The position numbers were made by a program, and so were the translations under genes. 32,115 bases of DNA. Source: an uncultured Eubacterium sp. Its GTDB lineage: Bacteria > Bacillota > Clostridia > Lachnospirales > Lachnospiraceae. A model generated the notes under the pieces. The model was not told the DNA's origin. It did no database searches and worked only from the letters and a program-made list of their open reading frames with translations. Positions 16,506 to 26,100 of this stretch are shown here, in pieces. Where the stretch lies: the NCBI GenBank assembly GCA_934317205.1, contig CAKREL010000015.1, positions 1-32,115 on the forward strand, in the 5' to 3' direction. How positions within the stretch are numbered: position 1 is the stretch's first letter; the number at the start of each line of letters is the position of its first letter.

Positions 16506-17693
16506 TTACATTCTTTCAAGAATGCTGTCTAAAATACAACCCGCAGCCTCTTTTTTACTCATCAGCGGCAGCTCTTTTTCAAAATTATCTGCAATCAAAG
16601 TAATTACGTTTGTATCGGTACCAAAACCGGCACCCGCCACTTTCAGATTATTGGCTACAATCATATCAAGATTTTTCTTTTTTATCTTGGCTCTGGAGTT
16701 TTCTAACATGTTCTGTGTCTCCATGGAAAAACCGCACAAAAACTGATGGGTCTTGGAAGCGCCGAGAGTTGCCAGTATGTCTTTTGTCCGTGTAAGCGGA
16801 ATCGACATGTCGCCATCTTTTTTCTTTACTTTCTCCGTGCTGACCTCTGACGGACGGTAATCTGCCACTGCTGCCGTCATGATTACGATATCTACATTCT
16901 CATATTCCTCGGTTACAGCATTATACATATCCTCTGCAGAAATAACCGGTTTCACATTGACAAACATCGGTGGCTCCATAGTACATGGTCCAGTCACTAA
17001 CGTTACATCTGCCCCGCGTAGCATCGCATTTTCTGCAATAGCATATCCCATTTTTCCAGTGGAATGATTGGTAATATAACGCACCGGGTCAATTGCTTCC
17101 TGAGTCGGTCCCGCCGTTACCAGTACTTTTTTTCCTGCCAGGTCTTTTTCGAAAGCAATCACGCGCAGAATATGCTGGAACAGTACTTCCGGCTCAGGCA
17201 TTTTTCCTTTTCCTACATCTCTACATGCAAGCATACCGCTGGCTGGTTCAATAATTTCCTTCCCATAAGAAGCTAATACTTTCAAATTATCCTGCAAAAT
17301 CGGATTTTCATACATATTTGTATTCATCGTCGGCACAATCAACATCGGTGCTTTACACGCCATTGCAGTGGTTGTCAACATATCATCTGCAATACCATGA
17401 GCCAGCTTTCCAATCACATTTGCAGACGCCGGTGCGATCATCATCACATCCGCCTGCTGTGCCAGACTTACATGCTGTACATTAAATTGAAAATTTCGGT
17501 CGAATGTATCTACCAGACATTTGTGTCTTGTCAGCGTCTCAAATGCTGTCGGATGGATAAAATTTGTTGCATTCTGCGTCATGATCACATGTACATCTGC
17601 ATGCTGTTTGATCAGCATGCTTGCCAGTGATGCAATTTTATAAGCTGCAATACTTCCTGTCACACCCAGTACAACGGTTTTTCCTCTTAACAT
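16506..17693 (-). CDS. coaBC: bifunctional phosphopantothenoylcysteine synthetase/decarboxylase
   Basis: A 395-residue CoaBC (Dfp). The N-terminal CoaC flavoprotein decarboxylates phosphopantothenoylcysteine: catalytic His74 (NVQHVSLA), the PTMNTNMY motif with Asn124 at 121-128, and Cys157 in GMLACRDVGKG. The C-terminal CoaB part joins cysteine to phosphopantothenate using CTP: TAGPTQEAIDPVRYITNHS from about 193, and TAAVADYRPSE further on. The ATG lies 9 bases after the panD stop, with GAGGAG in the panD end, so translation is coupled. It is the last gene of the operon and takes the pathway beyond pantothenate towards CoA; pantothenate kinase is not in this window. Confidence 0.96.
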   Translation of the reverse strand: MLRGKTVVLGVTGSIAAYKIASLASMLIKQHADVHVIMTQNATNFIHPTAFETLTRHKCLVDTFDRNFQFNVQHVSLAQQADVMMIAPASANVIGKLAHGIADDMLTTTAMACKAPMLIVPTMNTNMYENPILQDNLKVLASYGKEIIEPASGMLACRDVGKGKMPEPEVLFQHILRVIAFEKDLAGKKVLVTAGPTQEAIDPVRYITNHSTGKMGYAIAENAMLRGADVTLVTGPCTMEPPMFVNVKPVISAEDMYNAVTEEYENVDIVIMTAAVADYRPSEVSTEKVKKKDGDMSIPLTRTKDILATLGASKTHQFLCGFSMETQNMLENSRAKIKKKNLDMIVANNLKVAGAGFGTDTNVITLIADNFEKELPLMSKKEAAGCILDSILERM

Positions 17694-17702
17694 GATTTCT
17701 TT

Positions 17703-18113
17703 TTACTCCTCATCATCCAGTCTTGCTTTATCAAATAACTGGCCGTGTTTCTCATAATTGGTAACACGGTCAATTCGATTAATCTCGTCCACAAAAACAA
17801 CTGACGGTTTGTGTGTTTTTGCTTCTTCCGGCGTCATATCCGCATAAGACATAATGATAACTTTATCTTTGACGGAGGCACAGCGCGCTGCTGCACCGTT
17901 TAAGCAGATCATTCCGCTTCCACGTTCTCCGGCAATAGTATATGTCTCAAAACGAGCACCATTATTGACATCAACGATCTGAACTTTCTCATATTCAAGA
18001 ATACCTGCAGCATCCAGAAGATCTTCATCAATTGTGATACTTCCTACATAATCAAGTGCAGCCTGTACCACAGTTGCACGGTGAATTTTTCCTTTTAACA
18101 TCTGAAGGGTCAT
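17703..18113 (-). CDS. panD: aspartate 1-decarboxylase (pyruvoyl enzyme)
   Basis: PanD makes beta-alanine from aspartate for pantothenate synthesis. The ATG at 18113 is chosen because GAGG lies upstream and because it puts the self-cleavage site Gly24-Ser25 (DYVGSITID) at the same numbering as in E. coli PanD; a longer in-frame reading from 18185 has no support. Ser25 becomes the pyruvoyl group after cleavage. The active-site stretch [11 protein letters not shown] and the later [10 protein letters not shown] and GAAAR (Asn/Arg) segments are intact. The product is 136 residues, slightly longer than usual because of an acidic tail. It sits 175 bases after panC, the widest gap in the operon, with strong secondary structure. 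Confidence 0.96.
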   Translation of the reverse strand: MTLQMLKGKIHRATVVQAALDYVGSITIDEDLLDAAGILEYEKVQIVDVNNGARFETYTIAGERGSGMICLNGAAARCASVKDKVIIMSYADMTPEEAKTHKPSVVFVDEINRIDRVTNYEKHGQLFDKARLDDEE

Positions 18114-18156
18114 AAAAACTTTTTCCTCTCTACTTTTACAAATAATTCCGGCAAAC

Positions 18157-18297
18157 AGGTAAGTAATTTGACTGCTTGCAGGCAAAATTACTTATCTATT
18201 GCAAGTATTGTTATATCGTGATTTCATCACTCAATAATTTCGCCGTTCGCCAATAGTGAGCAAGCTCCCTATGGCTCTCTTGCGCTCATTAAATCAT
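18157..18297 (-). repeat. multi-hairpin region between panC and panD
   Basis: Three inverted repeats lie in this 175-base gap. The one nearest panD pairs 18157-18169 with 18185-18197 in 12 of 13 positions. The middle one is GTGAT-n3-ATCAC near 18218-18230. The one next to the panC stop is GAGCAAG (left arm near 18258-18264) facing CTTGCGCTC with a two-base bulge, and the sequence GGCGAACGGCG lies beside it. None has a T run. It may be a dispersed palindromic element or an mRNA processing site. Confidence 0.6.
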
Positions 18298-19128
18298 GAA
18301 ATTATCGATAAGACGTGTTTTTCCAATGTACACTGCCATAGCAACCAGTGCCGGACTCTTCAGTTCAGTTACCTGCTGCATTGTCAGACCATCAACGGCT
18401 TTGACATAATCAATTTTTGCCAGTGGCTCTGTCTCAATGTTCTTTTTCATCGCTTCTACTAATTTTACCGCATCTGTCTCACCTTCTTCAACCATTTTCT
18501 GGCCCATGAAGATAGTTTTGCTTAAAATAAGTGCTGCTTTTCGCTCTTCTTCTGACAAATAGGTATTTCTGGAACTCTTTGCCAGTCCGTCTTCCTCACG
18601 AATGATCGGGCATCCAATAACCTCTACATTCATATTCAGGTCATCTACCATATGTTTGATAACTGCCAGCTGCTGTGCATCTTTCTGCCCAAAATATGCA
18701 CGATCCGGCTGAACAATATTAAATAATTTACTGACTACAGTACAAACACCGCGGAAATGAACCGGACGGCTCAATCCACAGAGCTCCTCTGTCAGAACTG
18801 TCATGTCCACAAAAGTGCTAAATCCATCATGATACATTTCTTCCGGTTCTGGATGGAAGATTAAATCTGCGCCAAGGCTCTCACAGAATCTGCTGTCTTT
18901 TTCTAAATCTCTCGGATAGCTCTCCAAATCCTCTGTCGGTCCAAACTGCATTGGATTAACAAAAATGCTGACAACTGCTTTATCATTCTGCTCTACAGCT
19001 TTACTGATCAGACTGCCATGCCCTTCATGAAGATATCCCATGGTCGGTACAAATCCGACGGTCTGTCCTTCTTTTCTCCATCCAGCTATAATATCTCTTA
19101 CTTCTTTTACTGTTGATACAACTTGCAT
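18289..19128 (-). CDS. panC: pantothenate synthetase
   Basis: A 279-residue PanC that joins pantoate and beta-alanine using ATP. It belongs to the nucleotidyltransferase superfamily: the HIGH-like motif is HEGH at 34-37 within PTMGYLHEGH, the second motif is KSSRN (in LAKSSRNTYLS), and FVNPMQFGPTEDLESYPRD and YFGQKDAQQ are conserved substrate-contact segments. AGAGGAG sits 7 bases before the ATG. It follows panB by 75 bases containing two hairpins. Length and motifs are all normal for the family. Confidence 0.97.
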   Translation of the reverse strand: MQVVSTVKEVRDIIAGWRKEGQTVGFVPTMGYLHEGHGSLISKAVEQNDKAVVSIFVNPMQFGPTEDLESYPRDLEKDSRFCESLGADLIFHPEPEEMYHDGFSTFVDMTVLTEELCGLSRPVHFRGVCTVVSKLFNIVQPDRAYFGQKDAQQLAVIKHMVDDLNMNVEVIGCPIIREEDGLAKSSRNTYLSEEERKAALILSKTIFMGQKMVEEGETDAVKLVEAMKKNIETEPLAKIDYVKAVDGLTMQQVTELKSPALVAMAVYIGKTRLIDNFMI

Positions 19129-19167
19129 TTGTATTCTCCTCTATACTTAATTTTTCAAGAATGCAAT

Positions 19168-19205
19168 CAGCATCCCTGCTGGGAGATGTGAAGTTTCTCA
19201 CATCT
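19168..19205 (-). repeat. two tandem hairpins between panB and panC
   Basis: AGATGTGA (19184-19191) and TCACATCT (19198-19205) form a perfect 8-bp stem overlapping the panB stop codon. Next to it CAGCA (19168-19172) and TGCTG (19177-19181) form a perfect 5-bp stem. No T run follows, so read-through into panC is expected; they may shield or tune message ends. Confidence 0.6.
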
Positions 19206-20031
19206 AATATAATTTTTCAATAACCTCATCTGAAATCGCATATGTATGTTCCTGTGCCGGGAAAGTACCCGCTTTTACTTCTGCAGAATAATCTGCAAAA
19301 GCCTGCTTCATGATCTCTCCAACATTTGCGAAACGTTTCACAAACTTTGGTGTGAAATCGGAAAACATACCAAGCATATCCTGGTTTACAAGAACCTGTC
19401 CGTCACAACCTGAACCTGCTCCGATTCCAATAGTCGGTATAGAAACCGTTTTTGAGATCACTTCAGCAAGTTTTGCCGGAACACATTCCATTACAAGCAT
19501 GGATGCACCTGCTGCCTCAACTTTCTTCGCATCCTCTACCAACTGACGGGCTGCCTCCTCGCTTTTGCCCTGTACCTTAAAGCCACCAAATGCATTGATA
19601 GACTGCGGTGTCAATCCGATGTGTGCACATACCGGGATATCTGCTGCCACAATAGCTTCAATTTGCGGGCAAACTCTGGCTCCGCCTTCCAGCTTCACTC
19701 CATGCGCATGTCCTTCTTTCATCAGGCGTCCAGCATTCACTACAGCATCATAAACAGATGTCTGATAGGACATAAATGGCATATCTGCCAAAACAAAGGC
19801 ATTTTTTGCACCTCTGCTGACCGCCGCGGTATGGGCGATCATATCTTCCATCGTAACTGGTAACGTTGTGTCATAACCCAGCATAGTATTTCCAAGAGAA
19901 TCTCCGATCAGTAAAATCTCAATTCCTGCTTCATCCATGAGTTTTGCCATAGAATAATCATAGCAGGTAAGCATCGTGATCTTATCCCCGTTCTCTTTCT
20001 GCTTTTTTAACGTAGAAACTGTTGTCTTCAT
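19204..20031 (-). CDS. panB: 3-methyl-2-oxobutanoate hydroxymethyltransferase
   Basis: A 275-residue PanB, which adds a hydroxymethyl group from methylene-tetrahydrofolate to ketoisovalerate, giving ketopantoate. Family features are [20 protein letters not shown] (Asp44-Ser45 substrate/metal region), HIGLTPQ in the middle, and [21 protein letters not shown] near the C-terminus. Its ATG overlaps the stop codon of the DUF2520 gene by 4 bases (ATGA), a strong sign of translational coupling between the two. Length is normal. Confidence 0.97.
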   Translation of the reverse strand: MKTTVSTLKKQKENGDKITMLTCYDYSMAKLMDEAGIEILLIGDSLGNTMLGYDTTLPVTMEDMIAHTAAVSRGAKNAFVLADMPFMSYQTSVYDAVVNAGRLMKEGHAHGVKLEGGARVCPQIEAIVAADIPVCAHIGLTPQSINAFGGFKVQGKSEEAARQLVEDAKKVEAAGASMLVMECVPAKLAEVISKTVSIPTIGIGAGSGCDGQVLVNQDMLGMFSDFTPKFVKRFANVGEIMKQAFADYSAEVKAGTFPAQEHTYAISDEVIEKLY

Positions 20032-20870
20032 ACCTTCATAATCCTTTCCATCTCAGAATAATCTCGCTCCGGATGTTTCATCTTTGCAACTTTCAGAACT
20101 TCTTCTGACAAATCCTGATAGATCTTTTGCTCCTGTGTGGATAAGCTGTTCAGATGATCCATAACCGTAGACAAATCATTTCGCTCAATTGGACCTGTTA
20201 AGGCTCCAATTGTACCATACTGGATGATATTCTCCGTATTTCCTAACATCAACGGCGATAATGCCCGATGTGCATTTGCAGCAGAAAAGCCACAATTTCG
20301 CAGCATTTCCTCACACATATTTGCCAGCCCTACATACAAATTGCTGACCATGGCTGCAGCCGCATGATAACGTACTTTATCTTCTTTTGAAATAACTTCC
20401 ACTGGATTTCCAAAGCTTTCAAAAAGCCGTACAAACCAGTTCAGATATTTCGGATCTCCTTCAATCGTAAAAAATGCCTGTGAGATCACTTTGTATGATT
20501 CATACTTATCATTGATGGCGAATAACGGATGGATAGAATATCCATAAGCGTGATAACGCTCAATATCCGAAAAGACAGCGGAACTTAATGAACCGCTGAA
20601 ATGACTTATAATCTTATTCTGAATCGGAAGCATTTTTAACTGTTCCCACATTTGGGCAATTGCCGAATCCGGAATTGCCACAAAAAGGACATCACTGTCC
20701 TCTACCAGATGTCTCAAATTCAGGTACTGTCTGGTATTTGTAAAATCTGCTGCCTCTCGGGATGACTGCGAATTACGACTGTAATATCCTGTCACCCTGA
20801 CATTGCGCTCGGTTAGATATTTTCCCAATGAAAAGCCTACTTTTCCTGCGCCAATAAATCCAATATTCAT
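20028..20870 (-). CDS. Rossmann-like/DUF2520 protein, candidate ketopantoate reductase
   Basis: A 280-residue protein; the ATG at 20870 is chosen because GGAGG lies 7 bases before it. The N-terminus is a dinucleotide-binding fold with [13 protein letters not shown], followed by a DUF2520-type helical C-terminal domain ([20 protein letters not shown] and [10 protein letters not shown]). Position is informative: it is the first gene of the pan operon, overlaps panB by 4 bases, and the operon otherwise lacks the NADPH-dependent reductase (panE) between PanB and PanC. I recall that PanG, the alternative ketopantoate reductase of Francisella, belongs to this type. The reductase role is therefore a good inference, not shown by catalytic motifs. 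A panE gene elsewhere would weaken it. Confidence 0.8.
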   Translation of the reverse strand: MNIGFIGAGKVGFSLGKYLTERNVRVTGYYSRNSQSSREAADFTNTRQYLNLRHLVEDSDVLFVAIPDSAIAQMWEQLKMLPIQNKIISHFSGSLSSAVFSDIERYHAYGYSIHPLFAINDKYESYKVISQAFFTIEGDPKYLNWFVRLFESFGNPVEVISKEDKVRYHAAAAMVSNLYVGLANMCEEMLRNCGFSAANAHRALSPLMLGNTENIIQYGTIGALTGPIERNDLSTVMDHLNSLSTQEQKIYQDLSEEVLKVAKMKHPERDYSEMERIMKV

Positions 20871-20913
20871 AAGCATCCCTCCATTCTCTAGATGGCGGGA
20901 CAGTGAGTCTCGT

Positions 20914-20981
20914 TTGCACTCTGCAATACAAGCTCCGTTTCAAAATAATAAATACAAGGTATCGTTTCCTTTCGGAATACC
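20914..20981 (-). ncRNA. structured leader of the pan operon, possible cis-regulatory RNA
   Basis: On the minus strand GGTATTCC (20981-20974) pairs with GGAA and TACC around a GAAA tetraloop, with a four-base bulge ACGA (20965-20962) on the 3' side. A second stem, TTGCA-n3-TGCAA, lies at 20914-20926. The spacing and tetraloop suggest a folded element in the leader. A pan-motif RNA has been described upstream of panB in Firmicutes, but I cannot confirm that this matches its consensus. Confidence 0.4.
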
Positions 20982-20992
20982 ATCCGCACGAT

Positions 20993-21021
20993 ATTATACC
21001 ACTACAGATGGCATTCGTAAA
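20993..21021 (-). promoter_or_regulatory. promoter of the pan operon
   Basis: TTTACG (21016-21021) and TATAAT (20993-20998) are 17 bases apart on the minus strand. Transcription would start near 20986, giving a leader of about 115 bases before the DUF2520 start. It begins directly after the TPR gene ending at 21028. Confidence 0.75.
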
Positions 21022-21027
21022 GATTTT

Positions 21028-21840
21028 TCACGAATACATTTCCTCGTATTCGTGAATCCACCGAGTACGGATTTCCTCTTCGCGGCTCTTCCAGTTAAAA
21101 GCATGACTCGCATCTGAAATCTTTTTACGCTCACGATAATACTGTTCCTGATCAGATACATTCGAAAAATGCGAAAATGCTTCCTTCATTGTACCAAAAT
21201 GAATTTCTGGTGCTACATCTTCCATCAACTCATCCTCATTGATATAGTTCATGGCATACAGGTAACAGAGTTTTGAACGTTCTTCCCGGGATTTTTGATA
21301 AGCCGCAGAAAACATCTTTGCTGCTTCCGGAAATAAAAATAATCTTGCATACACTACTCCCAGGTTGTGCATAATATGCCCCTGTAACTCCTCTGTCATC
21401 TGAGCCGTGAATTCTGTCTGCAATAATTCGAGATAACCATATGCTGCATAACGATAACGTTTTTTTGCAAGAAAAAAATCTGCCCTCATTTTTCTGCGTT
21501 CCATCTGATTTTTTCCACGAATTCGTTCAATCACTTGTTCCAATTGTTTCAATTCGTCCCCGGAATAATATCCCGATGATGCAAAAATCAATTCCGCACA
21601 AGCATATACATCTTTTTTTCTGTGATACAGATGCTGTATCTGTGCTGCAAGTTCCTTTGCATCGAGTGCGTCCTGCAGCCAGAGAAATAATTCCTTATTC
21701 ATCCAGCTTTCATCCAGCAAAAACAAATTAGATTCTATGGCATAGCACAATTCTTCCATCGTCTCGACATTCATTGACAACATCTCCAGATACAATGGAA
21801 ATTCCGCCTTTTTGTATGTACATAATTTTAAAGCACCCAT
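21028..21840 (-). CDS. TPR-like helical protein of the DUF5716/DUF5717 operon
   Basis: A 270-residue, wholly helical cytoplasmic protein of unknown function. The ATG at 21840 has GGAGAGG 8 bases upstream; the longer reading from 21870 lacks one. Two tetratricopeptide-like helix pairs can be seen at about 117-146 (DFFLAKKRYRYAAYGYLELL) and 155-185 (LGVVYARLFLFPEAAKMFSA, with the usual Gly, Tyr, Pro and Ala positions). The rest is charged and helical, ending in a Trp/Glu/Arg-rich tail. It starts 36 bases after the Hsp70-like gene and is the last gene of the operon; it probably binds one of the two partners. No signal peptide or membrane helix. A palindrome (21029-21037/21046-21054) overlaps its stop codon. 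Confidence 0.65.
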   Translation of the reverse strand: MGALKLCTYKKAEFPLYLEMLSMNVETMEELCYAIESNLFLLDESWMNKELFLWLQDALDAKELAAQIQHLYHRKKDVYACAELIFASSGYYSGDELKQLEQVIERIRGKNQMERRKMRADFFLAKKRYRYAAYGYLELLQTEFTAQMTEELQGHIMHNLGVVYARLFLFPEAAKMFSAAYQKSREERSKLCYLYAMNYINEDELMEDVAPEIHFGTMKEAFSHFSNVSDQEQYYRERKKISDASHAFNWKSREEEIRTRWIHEYEEMYS

Positions 21841-21876
21841 TTGTCTATCCTCTCCATTCCTACTGTGCACCTACGC

Positions 21877-23142
21877 TCAACACCATCCATGCTTTCCGTT
21901 TTTTATTTCAAAAGACACTGGTACCGACCATTTCTTTCCTGTAGATTCAAAAAAGGCACCAAAACCAGTATCTGAGATATTAACTTTCGCCTGTTTTCCA
22001 TTCTGCGCTACTGCCTGAATGCGAAGGCGGATTGTTTTATCGGGACGCTGTGGCAAATCCGTCAGTTTAAATACTTGCCTGCGATGATTGTTCTGTCCAA
22101 TCGTGCCGATTTCAAAAACAAGTTCCGGTGTTCCATCATACAAGAATTCATAGACCGGTGTGTTATAATACCAGTTCTTCCCCGCTTCCAATAATCGAAG
22201 AAGCGCTGGCGCTCCTTCTTTCTGTATATGCAAAAAGATTTCGCCCTGCATCTTATAATCACACTGGTAGAAAAATCCCCAATCTGCACTGTCACTGTAA
22301 CGGTAAGCCGCATAACAGGCACCCTTCGTAAACAGATTTTGCCCAAGAAATACTCTTTTATTTGTTCCGAGCACCCGTAGTGATTCCTTCAACCAGCTAC
22401 CAAAAAATCCATTTCCAACAAAATAAACTGCTGAAATCATATGGTTTGCAAAGGCTTCCCGAATGATATTTGCAAAAAACTCATCTCGCACCTGGGAATT
22501 TGGGATAACATACTCCGGCACATCCCACTGTTTCTTCTCTGCCGTTACCATCTGCAGACTTTTGCCGCCCCGTCGATGCAGCAGATAGAAAAAAACATCC
22601 TGCTCTGTAAAATCAAATAATACTACCTCATGTTGCCACAGCATATTTTCCTGATGATAAGTATGTGCAAAAAAGCTTTCTGCATGATCCATAAGAAAAA
22701 ACTCTTCTTCCTCCATCTCCAATTCCATCCGGATCCAAGTAAACAATCGTACCACGTCGTCATTAATCTCCGGAACCGTAATACCCAGGATAATTTTCTT
22801 TTCATTGAACGCCGATCCATAACGATTCTTCAATTGAATCAGACGCTGCAGAAACTGACGTAACAAGCCCTGATAAAACTTACTATCTTCGTTAAACTCT
22901 TCTAATGCTTTTTGATAGAGATCTGTAAAAAACTCTCCCTTTGGATTTTCCCGTCTGCGCAGTGCTTCTTCGCCATAAAATGTTTTTCCTGTACCAGACA
23001 GATATATGGCCAGTGGAATTCCATATCGTCCCTCTCCGCCCACTGCAATAGTTTCCGGTTCTTTCATTCCTGACCCAAACAGACTAACCATCGCCTGTTT
23101 TTCTGTCAGGTCAATTCCAATATATATTTTAGCTTCTTCCAC
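21877..23142 (-). CDS. Hsp70/actin-fold protein (DUF5716-like)
   Basis: A 421-residue cytoplasmic protein of unknown function, beginning with GTG at 23142 behind AGGAG. Its segments follow the order of the Hsp70/actin ATPase fold: phosphate-1 strand YIGIDLTEKQAMVSLF at 7-22, FYGEEALRR at 55-63, ILGITVPE at 118-125, the connecting helix MDHAESFFAHTY at 151-162, phosphate-2 strand VVLFDFTEQDVFFYLL at 173-188, the adenosine loop YFVGNGFFGSW at 240-250, and FLGQNLFTKGACYAAYR at 265-281 (like the GAA helix of DnaK). Residues 328-412 look like a beta-sandwich resembling an Hsp70 substrate domain. The glycines of both phosphate loops are largely replaced, so ATP hydrolysis is doubtful. I recall the family as DUF5716. 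It lies 4 bases after the large partner gene. Confidence 0.75.
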   Translation of the reverse strand: MEEAKIYIGIDLTEKQAMVSLFGSGMKEPETIAVGGEGRYGIPLAIYLSGTGKTFYGEEALRRRENPKGEFFTDLYQKALEEFNEDSKFYQGLLRQFLQRLIQLKNRYGSAFNEKKIILGITVPEINDDVVRLFTWIRMELEMEEEEFFLMDHAESFFAHTYHQENMLWQHEVVLFDFTEQDVFFYLLHRRGGKSLQMVTAEKKQWDVPEYVIPNSQVRDEFFANIIREAFANHMISAVYFVGNGFFGSWLKESLRVLGTNKRVFLGQNLFTKGACYAAYRYSDSADWGFFYQCDYKMQGEIFLHIQKEGAPALLRLLEAGKNWYYNTPVYEFLYDGTPELVFEIGTIGQNNHRRQVFKLTDLPQRPDKTIRLRIQAVAQNGKQAKVNISDTGFGAFFESTGKKWSVPVSFEIKNGKHGWC

Positions 23143-23146
23143 GTTA

Positions 23147-26100
23147 TTACTCCTCTATGGACTGAAATAATACATCTGTCAGATCTGTCAATTCCGCATA
23201 CTGATAATCAAGTTGTGGCTCACGCTGACCTGCAAGAATTCCAAGTTTTCCAAACCGGGTATCCTGCCATTTCTCATAGTCAGTCGGTTCTAATACTCCT
23301 GCCTCAACATAGTGACCATCTGCAGTCTGTATCTCATATGTTTCCGGCAGCCGCAGCAAATCCCTGCATGTATATGTATATACTCCTGGAAGAACCTCTT
23401 TTGCTATTCCGGCCATTCTGTACCCTTCCGGTAGTTTTGGGCGCAAAACATGAAGATTCTGTCCAGGTGTCCCGATATACTGAATTGTTGTGGAACTATG
23501 CAGTAAGTATTTTCGTTGTAACTTCTCCGGCAACGTATTATAAAAATCAAAAAAGCTGTTCCTAAATATAAATGCTTTCAATATCTGCTCTGCCTGCTGT
23601 GCATATTCACTGTTAAAATCTTCTGCATAAGCTTTCAAAAACGCTGCTGCACACACATTCTGTCTGCAAGTTTTTCGCGTCAGCCATGTTCCTATATACG
23701 TTCTGGCAGCCTTCGGAAATTCTGCTTCCTTTCGCATATAAAGCCAGGAAAACCAGACTGCATAAGATTGTAAAATCAGTTCATCCGTATCCTGCTGTAA
23801 TAGTTCCTCATATATTTTTTCATGTCCTGATACAAATTTGCCAGTAAAAAGCATATACAACATTAATTTTTCTTGTTGCTGTGTCACATCAAGTTCCTGT
23901 TCTTTTGCCTTTTTGATGTACTCAGCCAGTTCCGATATTGGTGCTGCAAAACGTTCCAGACGTTCCTGCAAGGATAACGGCACCATTCCGGTTGAGCCAT
24001 TCTGCCCAGAAGATGTTTCTTTCAGTTGGTTCTGATAAACATGATTTCCAGACATCATTTTCTTTAGATGAAACTGGTCTTTTGCCGTGTAGAGCATGCC
24101 GGAAGCACTTTCATATAAAATTACAAATGGTTTAGTTGTCAAATTGATATATGTACCATTCTCATATACCGGCACCTTTTGGATTTGTTTGATTCCATCT
24201 TGTAAAACATGAATCCCGGTCATTTCTGCATTTAGCACTCTCACACGATAGCTGTTTTCTGCCTGTCCTCGCCACTGTTCCCAATCTGTCCGCGCAGACT
24301 GCCTTTTCACTTCTTCATAAATAATTGCCAGATCTTCATTCATATGTCCCAGCGACAATTCCTGTTTTGCAAAATTACGCAGCAAAACCAGATACGAATC
24401 CCAACTGTTTCCAAGACGGCTGCGATTTCTCACCAAATAAGCAAACAGCATTGCCTTTCTTCTGGCCGGAAGAGAATTGTTTCTGGAAAAATATCGCAAA
24501 ATCTCGTCCGGTAACATACCATCAGTTTTACTCCAGGAAAGCATGTAGGCCTCATACAATCCGGCAACTTTCAGATGCTGGGCCACACCTTTCTGAAACC
24601 ATGGAAAATATACCATTCCATATCGATTACATTTAATCAGATAGGTACAAATGATCTTCACTGCATTATTGTCAGCTTTCAGCCGATAACTGCGACATAA
24701 TAACTGAAAATATACTGCATCAAAAGTCTTCTGAGACTGTGCCAACGTAAACAAACGATTTCCAATATTCGCCGTTAGCCTTCCATTTTTCAGCATCCAG
24801 AAAAGCAGACGCCGTTCAAAGGTTTCAAATTTAAACAATAATTCTGGATGATTATCCAGTAATCTGGCTGCTTCATCATAAAAAATGGGGCTTGCATTTC
24901 CAGTCATCATAAATTTACGGATCCATTGATATTTTCGTTCCGGATTTCGCAACAATGCCTCATCAATCTGAAGCAAGATCCAAACAAGCACTGGATGAAA
25001 TGGATATTTCAAATAAATCTCCCGGACTCGTTTTGCTACATCTCTTGTATAAACAGTTGTCTCACCAATAGTTGTTAGATACAGATAAAATGCACTGAGC
25101 GGAGTCCGCTGATTCTGAATCATGCGTGCAACTTTTTTTGAAAGGATCTCTGCCTCTTCTTTTCGATCACAAAAAATTGCCACATACATTCGATACAGCA
25201 GCAACCATTCGTTCTTTTCATCCAACATTTCTGCCTGCTCAAGAAGTTGCTCCATATCCGCACGCCATCTGTCTTTTTCAATCTTTTCACAACAATAATC
25301 CAGATACAGTTGCTCCATCTGTGCACGGATTTTATGATTTTTCCAATTTTTTGATTTCTCTTTCATTTCTGAAGCCGTCACAGTAATTTCAGCCTCCACT
25401 GTCTGAAAAGCCGTTTTTAACGTAATCTTCGCAAAATTCTTTCCACTGTGAAGCTTTCCGGGTAAAATCTGATAAGGCAACTCCGCATGTTTTCCAATAA
25501 AATCATAGTTTCGGATTTGCTGTTTCTCTAACCGGATAAAATCTGCATCACAGGATACTTCCACTAAGATATAACCCCATTCACTTTTTTCAATATCCAG
25601 AAAATCTGTCTGGACTTTCATACTAGCTTTATATTCTCGCACTGGTCGTGCCACCTGAATACAGCTTCGCTTCTTTTTCCCGCAACCGATCAGGAATTCC
25701 TCCATCTCATGCGCTCCACGTCCATGCTGTGTCAGCCCGCGATATAAATTTTTCTGAAATCCAGTATCATGATGCAACACATTCACAAAATGTGGCGATT
25801 TGAAAATTTGCAAAGCCTCATCCCAATTTAATTTACACAGATTAGTAAAATCATTTAGTGTTTTAATCTTTCCAATGGAAGAAGACAGATAATGACGGGA
25901 AATATCTGCACGAAACGGCAGCTGGTATTCTCCCACATTACTTGTAATGACAAAAATTCCACGGTCTGTCATTCCTTCTGTCATCACATCTGCATAATAC
26001 TGAAACCGGATCTGGATTTCTGTCCCATGAAATTCTGTCGTTTCACAAGTAATATGCGGGTTTTCACAGGACACAATTCCGCGTATTTCCTGTTCACTGC

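Noticed and set aside
18114..18288. Terminator splitting the pan operon into panG-B-C and panD-coaBC
   Set aside because: The hairpins have no T run, and no convincing promoter is seen before panD.
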